From: NAK82 sp036172345
Lineage (GTDB): Bacteria > Chloroflexota > Anaerolineae > 4572-78 > NAK82
Length of the DNA stretch: 37,383 bases
Assembly (NCBI GenBank): GCA_036172345.1
Contig: JASFBB010000039.1
Coordinates: 1-37,383, forward strand
Direction: 5' to 3'
A model generated the notes under the pieces. The model searched no databases, had not been told where the DNA came from, and was given only the letters and a program-made list of their open reading frames with translations. Both the position numbers and the translations under genes were made by a program. This document shows positions 1-7,423 of the stretch, piece after piece (positions within the stretch are counted from its first letter, which is position 1; every line of letters begins with the position of its first letter).

Positions 1-518
1 GCCAGGATGATAGCGGGTTGATTGACGATGGCGCGTGCGATGGCCACGCGTTGTTGTTGGCCGCCGGAGAGCTCATTGGGGCGATGGTGCATGCGGTCGG
101 CCAGACCAACGGCTTCCAGAGCGGCTAAGGCGAGTTCTCGGCGTTTGCGCGGTGCCACTCCGCTGTAAATAAGGGGCAGTTCCACATTGTCCAGTGCACT
201 GGCACGTGGCAGCAGGTTAAAGCTCTGAAAGACAAAGCCGATCTTGCGTCCCCTGATATATGCCAGCTGATCGTCGTCCATCTCTGCGACGGAGATGCCG
301 TCCAAATGGTATTGTCCGCTGGTGGGCGTGTCCAAGCAACCCAGGATGTTAAGCAGAGTCGACTTGCCGGAGCCGGATGCTCCCATAATTGCCAGCATCT
401 CCCCGCGTTGCACTTGTAACGAGACACCGCACAGCGCACATACCTGCACCGATCCCATCTGATAGGTCTTGACCAGATTGCGCGCATCAATCAATGCCTG
501 CGCCGATTGTTCCTCCAT
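1..518 (-). CDS. ABC transporter ATP-binding protein, MacB/LolD type (partial, C-terminus off window)
   Basis: The first 172 codons of an ABC ATPase are visible. Seen: Walker A GASGSGKS at residues 46-53, Q-loop Gln98 in FVFQSFNLL, and the signature LSGGQQQR at 150-157. Walker B and the H-loop lie beyond the left edge. The short insert DDDQLAYIRGRKIGFVFQ is characteristic of the MacB/LolD/FtsE-like family, which powers FtsX-type permeases in lipoprotein release or drug/peptide export. The start ATG at 518 lies 6 bp after the stop of the HlyD-type adaptor, with a GAGAGG-like ribosome site, so the two are co-transcribed. An FtsX-type permease would be expected next, outside the window. Family is certain; substrate cannot be read. 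Confidence 0.93.
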   Translation of the reverse strand, partial: MEEQSAQALIDARNLVKTYQMGSVQVCALCGVSLQVQRGEMLAIMGASGSGKSTLLNILGCLDTPTSGQYHLDGISVAEMDDDQLAYIRGRKIGFVFQSFNLLPRASALDNVELPLIYSGVAPRKRRELALAALEAVGLADRMHHRPNELSGGQQQRVAIARAIVNQPAIIL

Positions 519-524
519 CGCCTC

Positions 525-2090
525 TCAATCACCTGAGCGGAAAAGACGTTGCAGTTGTTCGCGGCGTGAGATCTTGCGGACCACTACACGATCACCTTCT
601 TCTAAACCTTGCTGTACATGACTGAGCGTTTCGCTGCGTAACCCCAATTTGATCTCCACCGGAGTAGTAAGTCCATCTGCTTCCACCTTCTCGACAAAGT
701 ACCGAGGCTCTCCGCGACTGCGATCAATGCTGACGGCGCGGTTGGGGATGAGCAGCACATTTTCCAGCCGCTCGACCTCAATGGTGGCATCGGCGCTCAA
801 CCCCAGCAGCAGCTTTGTTTCGGGGTTGTCCAAGCCGATGGTCACCTGATATGAGACCACACCACCGGTGCCGGCGGAGGTCGAACGCGGTGCAATTTCG
901 GCAACATGTCCCTCAAATCGGGTATCCGGGAAAGCATCTACTGAAATGGAAACCTTCTGACCAACACGAACACGCCCTATATCCACTTCGTCCACTTCCA
1001 CGGTGATCCGATAGGCGGAGAGATCGCTGAGCACAACCCCTTGCGCCTGACCCGGTGTAGAATTTTCACCCACTTTGAGGTTGCTCTCGGTCACGAGGCC
1101 ATCTATCGGTGCCACCAGTAAAGCGCTCGCCAGATTAACCCGCGCTTGTTCCACGGCGAGCTGCGCGGCATCGACCGCCGCTTGTGCGATGGCGACCTCA
1201 ATAGGGGACGGTTCCCGCAGCAAACGATTTAGCGCTGCTTGAGCCTGTGCCAGTTGGGCTTCAGCTGCTTTTTGTTCAGCCTGCGAGGGCCCGCGCACCA
1301 GTCTATCCAACGCCGCTTCCGCCTGTGCCACTTGCGCTTCGGCCGCTGCGATGTCTGCTTCGTCAGCCCCTTTGGTTGCTAGCAAGTAATTGGCCTTCGC
1401 TGCTTCGTAATCAATGGTGGCTTGTTCCAGCTGGGCGGCTTGTGGCGATGCACCTACATCGCCGCGGTAGGAGATTTGATCGTAGGCCCACTGAGCTTGT
1501 TTGAGAGCGATCTCGGCACGTCGCAGTTGTGCTGCGCGCACGGTGATCTCATTCTCGTCCAGGCCTTTGAGCACGCGTCGCAAGTTGGCACGGGCGCTGG
1601 TCACCGCCGCCTGTGCCGAATCAAGGTCTTTGGGGTTCGGGGGTGCCTGGAGCTCTTCCAATTGCGCTTGAGCCCTTGCCACCTCCGCACGTGCTGCCGC
1701 AACGTCGGCCTCATCGGGCGGTTCATAGAGCTGCTCCAGCTGCGCCCGAGCGCGCGCCAGCTCCACTTCGGCGCGCCGGATTGCCAGCTCCAGATCATCG
1801 GTGCGCAACCGCGCCATCAATGTCCCCTTCGTGACACGTTGCCCACGCTCCACGAAGACTTCTGCCACTACGCCGCTGATGCCGAACTCCACACGCACCT
1901 CATTCTGAGGTTCAATACGGCCGGAGGCGTTGATCGTGCTCAGGATCGTACCACGGCTGATTGTGATCACCTCTTCCACTTCCGGATCGCGCGCAATGTC
2001 ATATGGCGCCGGGTTGAGAAGCATCCAGCTTGCCACACTGACGCCGACGATCAGAACCAGAATACCGCCTATCTTGATGAAACGTGCCAT
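525..2090 (-). CDS. HlyD/MacA-like efflux adaptor (membrane fusion protein)
   Basis: This 521-residue periplasmic or extracytoplasmic adaptor belongs to a tripartite-type ABC export system. An N-terminal membrane anchor lies at about residues 8-26. A first half of the lipoyl-like domain (about 55-100) contains GRIEPQNEVRVEFGISG. A very long Ala/Glu/Gln-rich coiled coil runs from about 105 to 322, and the second half-motif VAPIDGLVTESNLKVGE begins near 327. Beta-barrel and membrane-proximal domains follow. The hairpin is built from repeated units resembling A-EAQ-AQA-AAL-RL-xxPS, so it looks internally duplicated and is longer than in classic MacA (about 370 residues total). The ABC ATPase follows 6 bp downstream. 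No strong ribosome site precedes the ATG, and the start is chosen because it precedes the anchor directly. Confidence 0.9.
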   Translation of the reverse strand: MARFIKIGGILVLIVGVSVASWMLLNPAPYDIARDPEVEEVITISRGTILSTINASGRIEPQNEVRVEFGISGVVAEVFVERGQRVTKGTLMARLRTDDLELAIRRAEVELARARAQLEQLYEPPDEADVAAARAEVARAQAQLEELQAPPNPKDLDSAQAAVTSARANLRRVLKGLDENEITVRAAQLRRAEIALKQAQWAYDQISYRGDVGASPQAAQLEQATIDYEAAKANYLLATKGADEADIAAAEAQVAQAEAALDRLVRGPSQAEQKAAEAQLAQAQAALNRLLREPSPIEVAIAQAAVDAAQLAVEQARVNLASALLVAPIDGLVTESNLKVGENSTPGQAQGVVLSDLSAYRITVEVDEVDIGRVRVGQKVSISVDAFPDTRFEGHVAEIAPRSTSAGTGGVVSYQVTIGLDNPETKLLLGLSADATIEVERLENVLLIPNRAVSIDRSRGEPRYFVEKVEADGLTTPVEIKLGLRSETLSHVQQGLEEGDRVVVRKISRREQLQRLFRSGD

Positions 2091-2154
2091 TTTTGACTGT
2101 TCCCGATACCCAACGGGGAAAGCAACTCATGTGGTGTAACAATAGAGACCTGTT

Positions 2155-2207
2155 GCGCCGTAAGCGGCGCCGGTTCTGCACCTTGATAACCGACCCGCGG
2201 GGTTATC
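2155..2207 (-). other. Two short inverted repeats between the Yip1 gene and the adaptor gene
   Basis: On the plus strand GCGCCG (2155-2160) pairs with CGGCGC (2165-2170) around TAAG. Separately GATAACC (2185-2191) pairs with GGTTATC (2201-2207) and overlaps the Yip1 stop codon. Neither has a T-tract, so they are not classical intrinsic terminators. They may stabilise or attenuate the transcript between the two genes. Confidence 0.35.
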
Positions 2208-2937
2208 CGCCGCCAAGGAGCATTGTCGGCACCATCTGCATCGCCAGCCCAAGCACTATATAGCTTAGTGTCAGGAAGACAACCATCCCACGGCGCATCT
2301 GCGCAGCGGAAAGACCAAACGCTACCAGTATGACATGCCAGAGCCAAAACAAGTCGAGGTTGCCCAACAGAGCGAAGAGGGGATTACGGCTGTCCTGAAC
2401 CAGGTTGCTTGTTGCCACCAGTGCAGAGATGCCAGGATAACGTACCGCCCGTCCGGCTGCCATTGTGAACCCGGCTTGAGCTAGCCAGCTGACGGCATAG
2501 GGCAAGCGGCTCCATACACTGAGACGCCACATCCTTCCAAAACCGATTTCTCCACCCAAGATGAGCGCCCCCAGATACAGCCATAATGTCTGGCCGGCCA
2601 AACCAACCAACAGACTGAAGAAACTCCCAAGCAGTGTGCTCGCTATCAGTACAGGCGCCGTAGTGAAGGTTTCCATTTGAGCAGCTACCTCTCTGCGTTG
2701 TTCCTCGGGCAGCTGCTGGAGCTGTCTCTGGAGCTGGTGCTGCGCCAGCTCTTTGTTGTAGGGTGCCTGGACGATAGCCAACGGCACGGAGGAAAGCAAT
2801 ATGAGCAACAGCGGTATCAACCAGATGGCTGTACCACGCCACCCCGACACCACCTGTAACGTTTGCCTGGGCTGATCCACGATCGCCCTCAGCAGAGTGA
2901 TAAGCGACGGACGTGAATCCACAACAGTGCTGCTCAT
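2203..2937 (-). CDS. Yip1-family integral membrane protein
   Basis: A 244-residue protein with about five hydrophobic segments: roughly 36-56, 95-128 (probably two helices), 145-163, 196-212 and 217-238. A charged Gln-rich stretch lies at 60-92. The arrangement, together with an aromatic/Gly-rich middle (LGGEIGFGRMWRLSVWSRLP), fits the bacterial Yip1 domain family, small membrane proteins of unknown function often encoded next to ABC/HlyD exporters. It lies about 110 bp upstream of the adaptor gene on the same strand, so it probably shares its transcript. A plausible sigma-70 promoter precedes it. Function is not assigned; family assignment is by overall pattern. Confidence 0.75.
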   Translation of the reverse strand: MSSTVVDSRPSLITLLRAIVDQPRQTLQVVSGWRGTAIWLIPLLLILLSSVPLAIVQAPYNKELAQHQLQRQLQQLPEEQRREVAAQMETFTTAPVLIASTLLGSFFSLLVGLAGQTLWLYLGALILGGEIGFGRMWRLSVWSRLPYAVSWLAQAGFTMAAGRAVRYPGISALVATSNLVQDSRNPLFALLGNLDLFWLWHVILVAFGLSAAQMRRGMVVFLTLSYIVLGLAMQMVPTMLLGGG

Positions 2938-2990
2938 CCCGTTTCTTTCACCCTCTTCAGAATACTGCGTTTGTTAGACCCTATGGGTTC

Positions 2991-3019
2991 ATTCTACATT
3001 GGGGGAGCTGCAATCACAA
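2991..3019 (-). promoter_or_regulatory. Predicted sigma-70 promoter for the Yip1/exporter genes
   Basis: On the minus strand TTGTGA (3014-3019) and TAGAAT (2991-2996) are separated by 17 bp. The -10 lies about 55 bp upstream of the Yip1 start codon at 2937. It is divergent from the promoter of the ATPase. Confidence 0.55.
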
Positions 3020-3111
3020 GAACGAAAGAGGTCTACTTGTGGGCCTTCTCACAACGGATATAGGCAATTGTGAGTGGTGTGTTGACCCTCACAGCGGAAG
3101 TTCTGGCGGCT

Positions 3112-3139
3112 TTGACCATCACGACAGATTTGTTACAAT
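3112..3139 (+). promoter_or_regulatory. Predicted sigma-70 promoter for the P-type ATPase gene
   Basis: TTGACC at 3112-3117 and TACAAT at 3134-3139, with a 16-bp spacer, each match the consensus at five of six positions. The start codon is at 3233, giving a leader of about 85 nt. An inverted repeat CTCACAA (3048-3054) / TTGTGAG (3068-3074) lies just upstream and could be an operator. Confidence 0.6.
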
Positions 3140-3232
3140 CTCTTCCAGGTTGAAAGGCAGAAGACATTCCTTGTTGGGCGAGGGGACGTATTTGTGTTCA
3201 GCTGACATAATCGCGAAAGGGAAAGAGACATT

Positions 3233-6013
3233 ATGAGCGACTGGCATCGTTTGGACGTGTCCGATGTGTTAGCCCATTTCCAAACCGATCCTGATAATGG
3301 GTTGACTCAGGCGGAAGCCGAGCGGCGTTTGCGGGAACATGGTCCCAACGAACTCATCGAGCGTGGGCTGAAAAGTCCCTGGCTGATCCTGTGGGAACAA
3401 CTGACAGCCCTGATGGTGCTCATCCTGATCGTCGCGACGATCGTCTCCGCCGCGCTGGGCGACTACAAAGATGCGGCTGCCATCGGGGCGATCATCGTGC
3501 TGAATGCAGCTCTGGGGTTCATCCAAGAGTATCGCGCCGAAAAAGCGATTCTGGCTTTAAAGAAGATGGCGGTGCCGCGCGTGCGGGTACGTCGCGATGG
3601 GCATGTGCAAGAGATATCTGCCCGCGCCCTGGTGCCAGGAGATATCGTCTTCCTTGAGGCAGGAGCTCTGGTGCCGGTTGATGGACGGTTGATCGAGAGC
3701 GTCAACCTGCAAGTTCAGGAAGCCGCTCTGACAGGCGAATCGTCCCCGGTAGAGAAGGTAGTGAAAGCACTCCCGGATCCACATCTGGGCCTGGGTGACC
3801 GACGCAATATGGTGTATATGGGGACGGTGGTCACCTATGGTCGTGGTACAATGATAGCCACCGAAACGGGTATGCATACCGAGCTGGGGCGCATCGCCGA
3901 TATGATCCAAGCAGTCAAACAGGAACAGACACCCCTGCAGCGGCGGATGGACCAGCTCGGACGTGGTCTCGCTATTGCGGCACTGGGGATCGTGGCATTG
4001 GTGTTCTTCTTGGGTGTGTTGCGTGGGGAGGATCTGCGGCTGATGTTTCTCACGGCCATCAGCATGGCAGTAGCCACAGTGCCTGAGGGGTTGCCGGCGG
4101 TGGTGACCATCGCGTTGGCGTTAGGTGCGCAGCGCATGCTAAAGCGTCGTGCTCTTATTCGTAAGCTGCCTGCCGTGGAAACGCTCGGCTCAGTCACAGT
4201 GATTTGTTCCGATAAGACCGGCACATTGACCGAAAATCGTATGGCGGTTACCGTGCTGGATGTTGCCGGGCATACGATCAACTTGATGGAAATGCTCGAA
4301 CGCAAAGGCACTGTATGGGCGGATACTGCCCATACGCCTCATACAGAACCAGACGCTGCCCTGCGCCTTGTCCTGACTGGCGCCGCGCTCTGCAACGATG
4401 CTGTTCTAGAGAATGTGGGTGGTGGAACCGGAAATCTGCATGCGGTGGGTGATCCTACTGAGGGCGCCTTGCTGATCGCGGCGGCTCAATTTGGATTGTT
4501 AAAGCCTGAGCTGGAGCGTACGATGCCACGTGTTGCCGAGGTGCCTTTCACTTCAGAGCGCAAGCGCATGAGCGTGGCAGTACAAAACCTCCTTCTGGGT
4601 AGGACGAGGATAAAGCAAGATAATCCAGCATCGTTCGATCTACAACGTTATGGATTGGAGAGCACCCCTTGGATCATTTTCAGTAAAGGGGCTGTGGATA
4701 GCCTGCTGGAAGTATCCAAGCAGGTGTGGGCAGAGGGAAAAGTGCAGCCGCTGGGTCCGGAGTGGCGCCAGCGCATCATAGCAGCGAATGACCGGTTAGC
4801 TCAAGATGGGATGCGCGTTCTGGGAGTCGCATTTCGACCTCTCAATTCTCTGCCGGAAAACGGCGCTGTGGATGAGCTGGAGTGTGACCTGATCTTTGTG
4901 GGGCTGGTCGGGATGATCGATCCGCCACGCCCTGAGGTCAAGGACGCTGTCCATCTCTGTAAAACGGCCGGCATCCGGCCTGTGATGATCACCGGCGATC
5001 ACCCTCTGACCGCACAGCATATCGCCCGTGCGCTGGACATCGCCTCCGATGGCCGTGTGTTGACCGGGCAAGAACTTGACCAAGTTTCATTAGAAGAGCT
5101 GAAAGCTATCGTCGAGGAAGTGCCGGTTTACGCGCGCGTCTCGCCGGAACACAAGCTTAAGATCGTTGAGGCGCTGCAGAGCAGAAATCATATTGTGGCG
5201 ATGACAGGGGATGGGGTCAACGATGCTCCAGCGCTTAAGAAGGCCGATATCGGGGTCGCAATGGGTATCACCGGCACCGATGTTTCCAAAGAAGCTGCCG
5301 ATATGGTGCTCTTGGACGACAATTTTGCCACTATCGTAGCCGCTGTGGAGGAAGGCCGTACCATCTTTGACAACATTCGCAAATTTATCAAGTACACGAT
5401 GACCTCTAACGCAGGCGAGATATGGGTGATGTTGTTGGCCCCTTTCCTAGGTATGCCGCTTCCTCTGTTGCCCCTCCAGATCCTGTGGATCAACTTGGTC
5501 ACGGACGGCTTACCTGGGCTGGCTATGACGGTGGAGCCCTCTGAGCGGGACGTGATGCGTCGCCCACCCTATCCGCCTCGAATGCACATTTTTGCACGCG
5601 GATTGGGCCACGACATCATCTGGGTGGGGCTGTTGATGGGCTTCGCATCCTTGGCGCTGGGCTTCTGGGCATGGTATGCCGGTCATATGACCTGGCAAAC
5701 GATGGTATTCACCACACTGACTTTGTCTCAAATGGGCAACGCACTGGCTCTCCGCTCCGAGCGCGATTCGCTGTTCAGCATTGGGTTGCTCTCGAATAAA
5801 GCGCTGCTGGCTGCCGTTCTCCTCACCCTCGTCCTGCAATTGGCCGTGGTGTACGTTCCGTTTTTGCAGGGGATCTTCCACACCGTTGCGCTGCCTCTGG
5901 AAGATTTGTTGATCAGCCTGGTACTGAGCACGGTGGTCTTTTGGGCAGTAGAACTGCGGAAGTGGTGGTTGCGCCGTACTGCCCCTAGCACTGTGCCACG
6001 CCCTGTGTTATGA
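3233..6013 (+). CDS. Cation-translocating P-type ATPase, P2A (Ca2+-type)
   Basis: A 926-residue ion pump. Domains in order: cation-ATPase N-terminal domain (1-75), M1-M2, actuator domain with TGES at 167-170, M3-M4 with PEGLP at 294-298, and the phosphorylation loop CSDKTGTLT with acceptor Asp327. The nucleotide-binding domain has FSKGA, the hinge motif is TGDGVNDAP, and M5-M10 are C-terminal. The SERCA Ca2+ ligands are conserved: the M4 Glu in PEGLP, the M5 NAGE motif, and the M6 NLVTDGLPG motif with Asn, Thr and Asp. This supports a Ca2+ (or Mn2+) exporter of the SERCA/PMR1 branch rather than an H+ or Na+/K+ pump. Length is normal. It probably leads the transcript that continues into DUF3090. 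Confidence 0.93.
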   Translation: MSDWHRLDVSDVLAHFQTDPDNGLTQAEAERRLREHGPNELIERGLKSPWLILWEQLTALMVLILIVATIVSAALGDYKDAAAIGAIIVLNAALGFIQEYRAEKAILALKKMAVPRVRVRRDGHVQEISARALVPGDIVFLEAGALVPVDGRLIESVNLQVQEAALTGESSPVEKVVKALPDPHLGLGDRRNMVYMGTVVTYGRGTMIATETGMHTELGRIADMIQAVKQEQTPLQRRMDQLGRGLAIAALGIVALVFFLGVLRGEDLRLMFLTAISMAVATVPEGLPAVVTIALALGAQRMLKRRALIRKLPAVETLGSVTVICSDKTGTLTENRMAVTVLDVAGHTINLMEMLERKGTVWADTAHTPHTEPDAALRLVLTGAALCNDAVLENVGGGTGNLHAVGDPTEGALLIAAAQFGLLKPELERTMPRVAEVPFTSERKRMSVAVQNLLLGRTRIKQDNPASFDLQRYGLESTPWIIFSKGAVDSLLEVSKQVWAEGKVQPLGPEWRQRIIAANDRLAQDGMRVLGVAFRPLNSLPENGAVDELECDLIFVGLVGMIDPPRPEVKDAVHLCKTAGIRPVMITGDHPLTAQHIARALDIASDGRVLTGQELDQVSLEELKAIVEEVPVYARVSPEHKLKIVEALQSRNHIVAMTGDGVNDAPALKKADIGVAMGITGTDVSKEAADMVLLDDNFATIVAAVEEGRTIFDNIRKFIKYTMTSNAGEIWVMLLAPFLGMPLPLLPLQILWINLVTDGLPGLAMTVEPSERDVMRRPPYPPRMHIFARGLGHDIIWVGLLMGFASLALGFWAWYAGHMTWQTMVFTTLTLSQMGNALALRSERDSLFSIGLLSNKALLAAVLLTLVLQLAVVYVPFLQGIFHTVALPLEDLLISLVLSTVVFWAVELRKWWLRRTAPSTVPRPVL

Positions 6014-6076
6014 TGGAGGGAAAGTAGTCAGGCCAAAAGACAAGCGGGATTAGATACTGTAATGAAGGGGTTCGAG

Positions 6077-6607
6077 ATGGCTAATAGGGTGACGGACATC
6101 CATTCCTCGCGCATCACGGTAGATGCACTTGGCCGGCCTGGAGAGCGCGTTTTTCTATTACAAGCCAGTGAGGGCAATTCCACCTTCACCTTCAAAATCG
6201 AGAAACAACAGGCGGCTGTGCTAGCACTGAGCATCGACCGTATGCTCGAGGAACTCGCCCAGCGTTTCCCACGTGAGATATCCAAGCTGGAAGAGCCGCT
6301 CAGCTCCGACTTGATGTTGCGTGAGCCTTTCGAGATAGTGTTTGTGGTTGGACAGATGGGGATGGGATATGATCGCTCCGAAGATGCCTTGGTGCTCGTC
6401 CTGCAAGAGCTGATGGTGGAGGAAGGAGCAGAAAAGGGGGCACGGGTGGCGCGTATTTGGGCCTCGCGCGCGCAGATGAAAGCCCTCAGCCGCCAAATCA
6501 AAGAGGTGATCAGCCGCGGACGCCCTATCTGTTCCATATGTGGTCAGCCGATCGATCCTGATGGTCACTTCTGTCCGAGAAGCAATGGCCGTGAGCGTGT
6601 CCACTGA
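6077..6607 (+). CDS. DUF3090 family protein (TIGR03847-like)
   Basis: A protein of 176 residues from this start. The phrase GRPGERVFLLQASEGN near the N-terminus and the C-terminal CSICGQPIDPDGHFCPRSNG are hallmarks of the DUF3090 family, best known from Actinobacteria. The C-terminal CxxC-x8-HxC could bind zinc. An upstream in-frame ATG at 6062 would add five residues. I chose 6077 because AAGGGG sits six bases before it. The biochemical role is unknown. The next gene, a SCO1664-family protein, overlaps its end by 23 bp, and the same two families are neighbours in Actinobacteria (from memory), so they probably act together. Confidence 0.85.
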   Translation: MANRVTDIHSSRITVDALGRPGERVFLLQASEGNSTFTFKIEKQQAAVLALSIDRMLEELAQRFPREISKLEEPLSSDLMLREPFEIVFVVGQMGMGYDRSEDALVLVLQELMVEEGAEKGARVARIWASRAQMKALSRQIKEVISRGRPICSICGQPIDPDGHFCPRSNGRERVH

Positions 6608-7388
6608 GCAGGGATTGGAAGCACACTTCCCGCTGGGTAGCGGGCAAGCAAGTGCTCCGCAGGTATTGAGCGTGCGCCAAGTGCTGGAGCTCTTGCAACA
6701 CGGCACAATGCACGAGGTGCACGGACTGATGCCTTGGAGCTCCAATTACACCTTCCTGGTGACTGTGCAGCACCAAGAGACTGAATTGCCCGCCGTGTAT
6801 AAGCCGATTCAGGGTGAGCGTCCGCTTTGGGATTTCCCTCACGGCAGCTTAGCACAACGCGAGGTTGCCGCCTTCTTGGTCAGCGCGGCGCTGGGTTGGC
6901 ATCTCGTCCCGCCGACAGTGTTGCGCGATGGCGTCTACGGCCCGGGCGCCGTCCAGCTCTTCATCGAGCACGATTTCGAAGAGCACTATTTTACGATGCG
7001 CGAACGGCCGCCCGAGGTTTTCGCCCGCATCGTCGCCTTCGATGTGATCACTAACAATGCCGATCGCAAAGCCGGACACGTTCTCCGCGACCGCACCGAT
7101 CGCATTTGGGTGGTGGATCACGGCCTGACTTTTCACGTCCAACCCAAACTGCGCACGGTGTTGTGGGACTTTGCCGATCAACCGTTACCTCCTGACGTTC
7201 AGGAGGATTTGCACCAGCTACTCAAGGCGTTGCGTGACTCAGAAAGCGCTCTGGTGACTCAGTTGGCGCGCTTGATCAGTCTGCCGGAGATCGCCGCATT
7301 TCGGGGGCGCGTTACCCAGCTGCTGCGTGCCGGGCGTTTTCCGCTTCCCAGCGGTGGCCGACGCTGTGTGCCCTTCCCGCCGGTATAG
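6585..7388 (+). CDS. SCO1664-family PI3K/HipA-like kinase-fold protein
   Basis: 267 residues from the ATG at 6585. Family signatures seen: VYKPIQGERPLWDFPHGSLA (72-91), GWHLVPPTVLRDG (104-116), FDVITNNADRKAGH (152-165) and VVDHGLTFH (176-184). These resemble a phosphatidylinositol-kinase/HipA-type fold, with candidate ATP-binding Lys73, catalytic-loop Asp153/Asn158/Asp160 and metal-binding Asp178. This matches the TIGR03843 (SCO1664) family as I remember it. No substrate is known to me. Translation is probably coupled to DUF3090, because the start lies inside that gene's last codons. An earlier in-frame ATG at 6540 would lengthen the overlap and is less likely. Confidence 0.83.
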   Translation: MAVSVSTEQGLEAHFPLGSGQASAPQVLSVRQVLELLQHGTMHEVHGLMPWSSNYTFLVTVQHQETELPAVYKPIQGERPLWDFPHGSLAQREVAAFLVSAALGWHLVPPTVLRDGVYGPGAVQLFIEHDFEEHYFTMRERPPEVFARIVAFDVITNNADRKAGHVLRDRTDRIWVVDHGLTFHVQPKLRTVLWDFADQPLPPDVQEDLHQLLKALRDSESALVTQLARLISLPEIAAFRGRVTQLLRAGRFPLPSGGRRCVPFPPV

Positions 7389-7423
7389 GAGGGCTTCTTC
7401 TCTCGGGCAGTGCGCTTGAGTCG

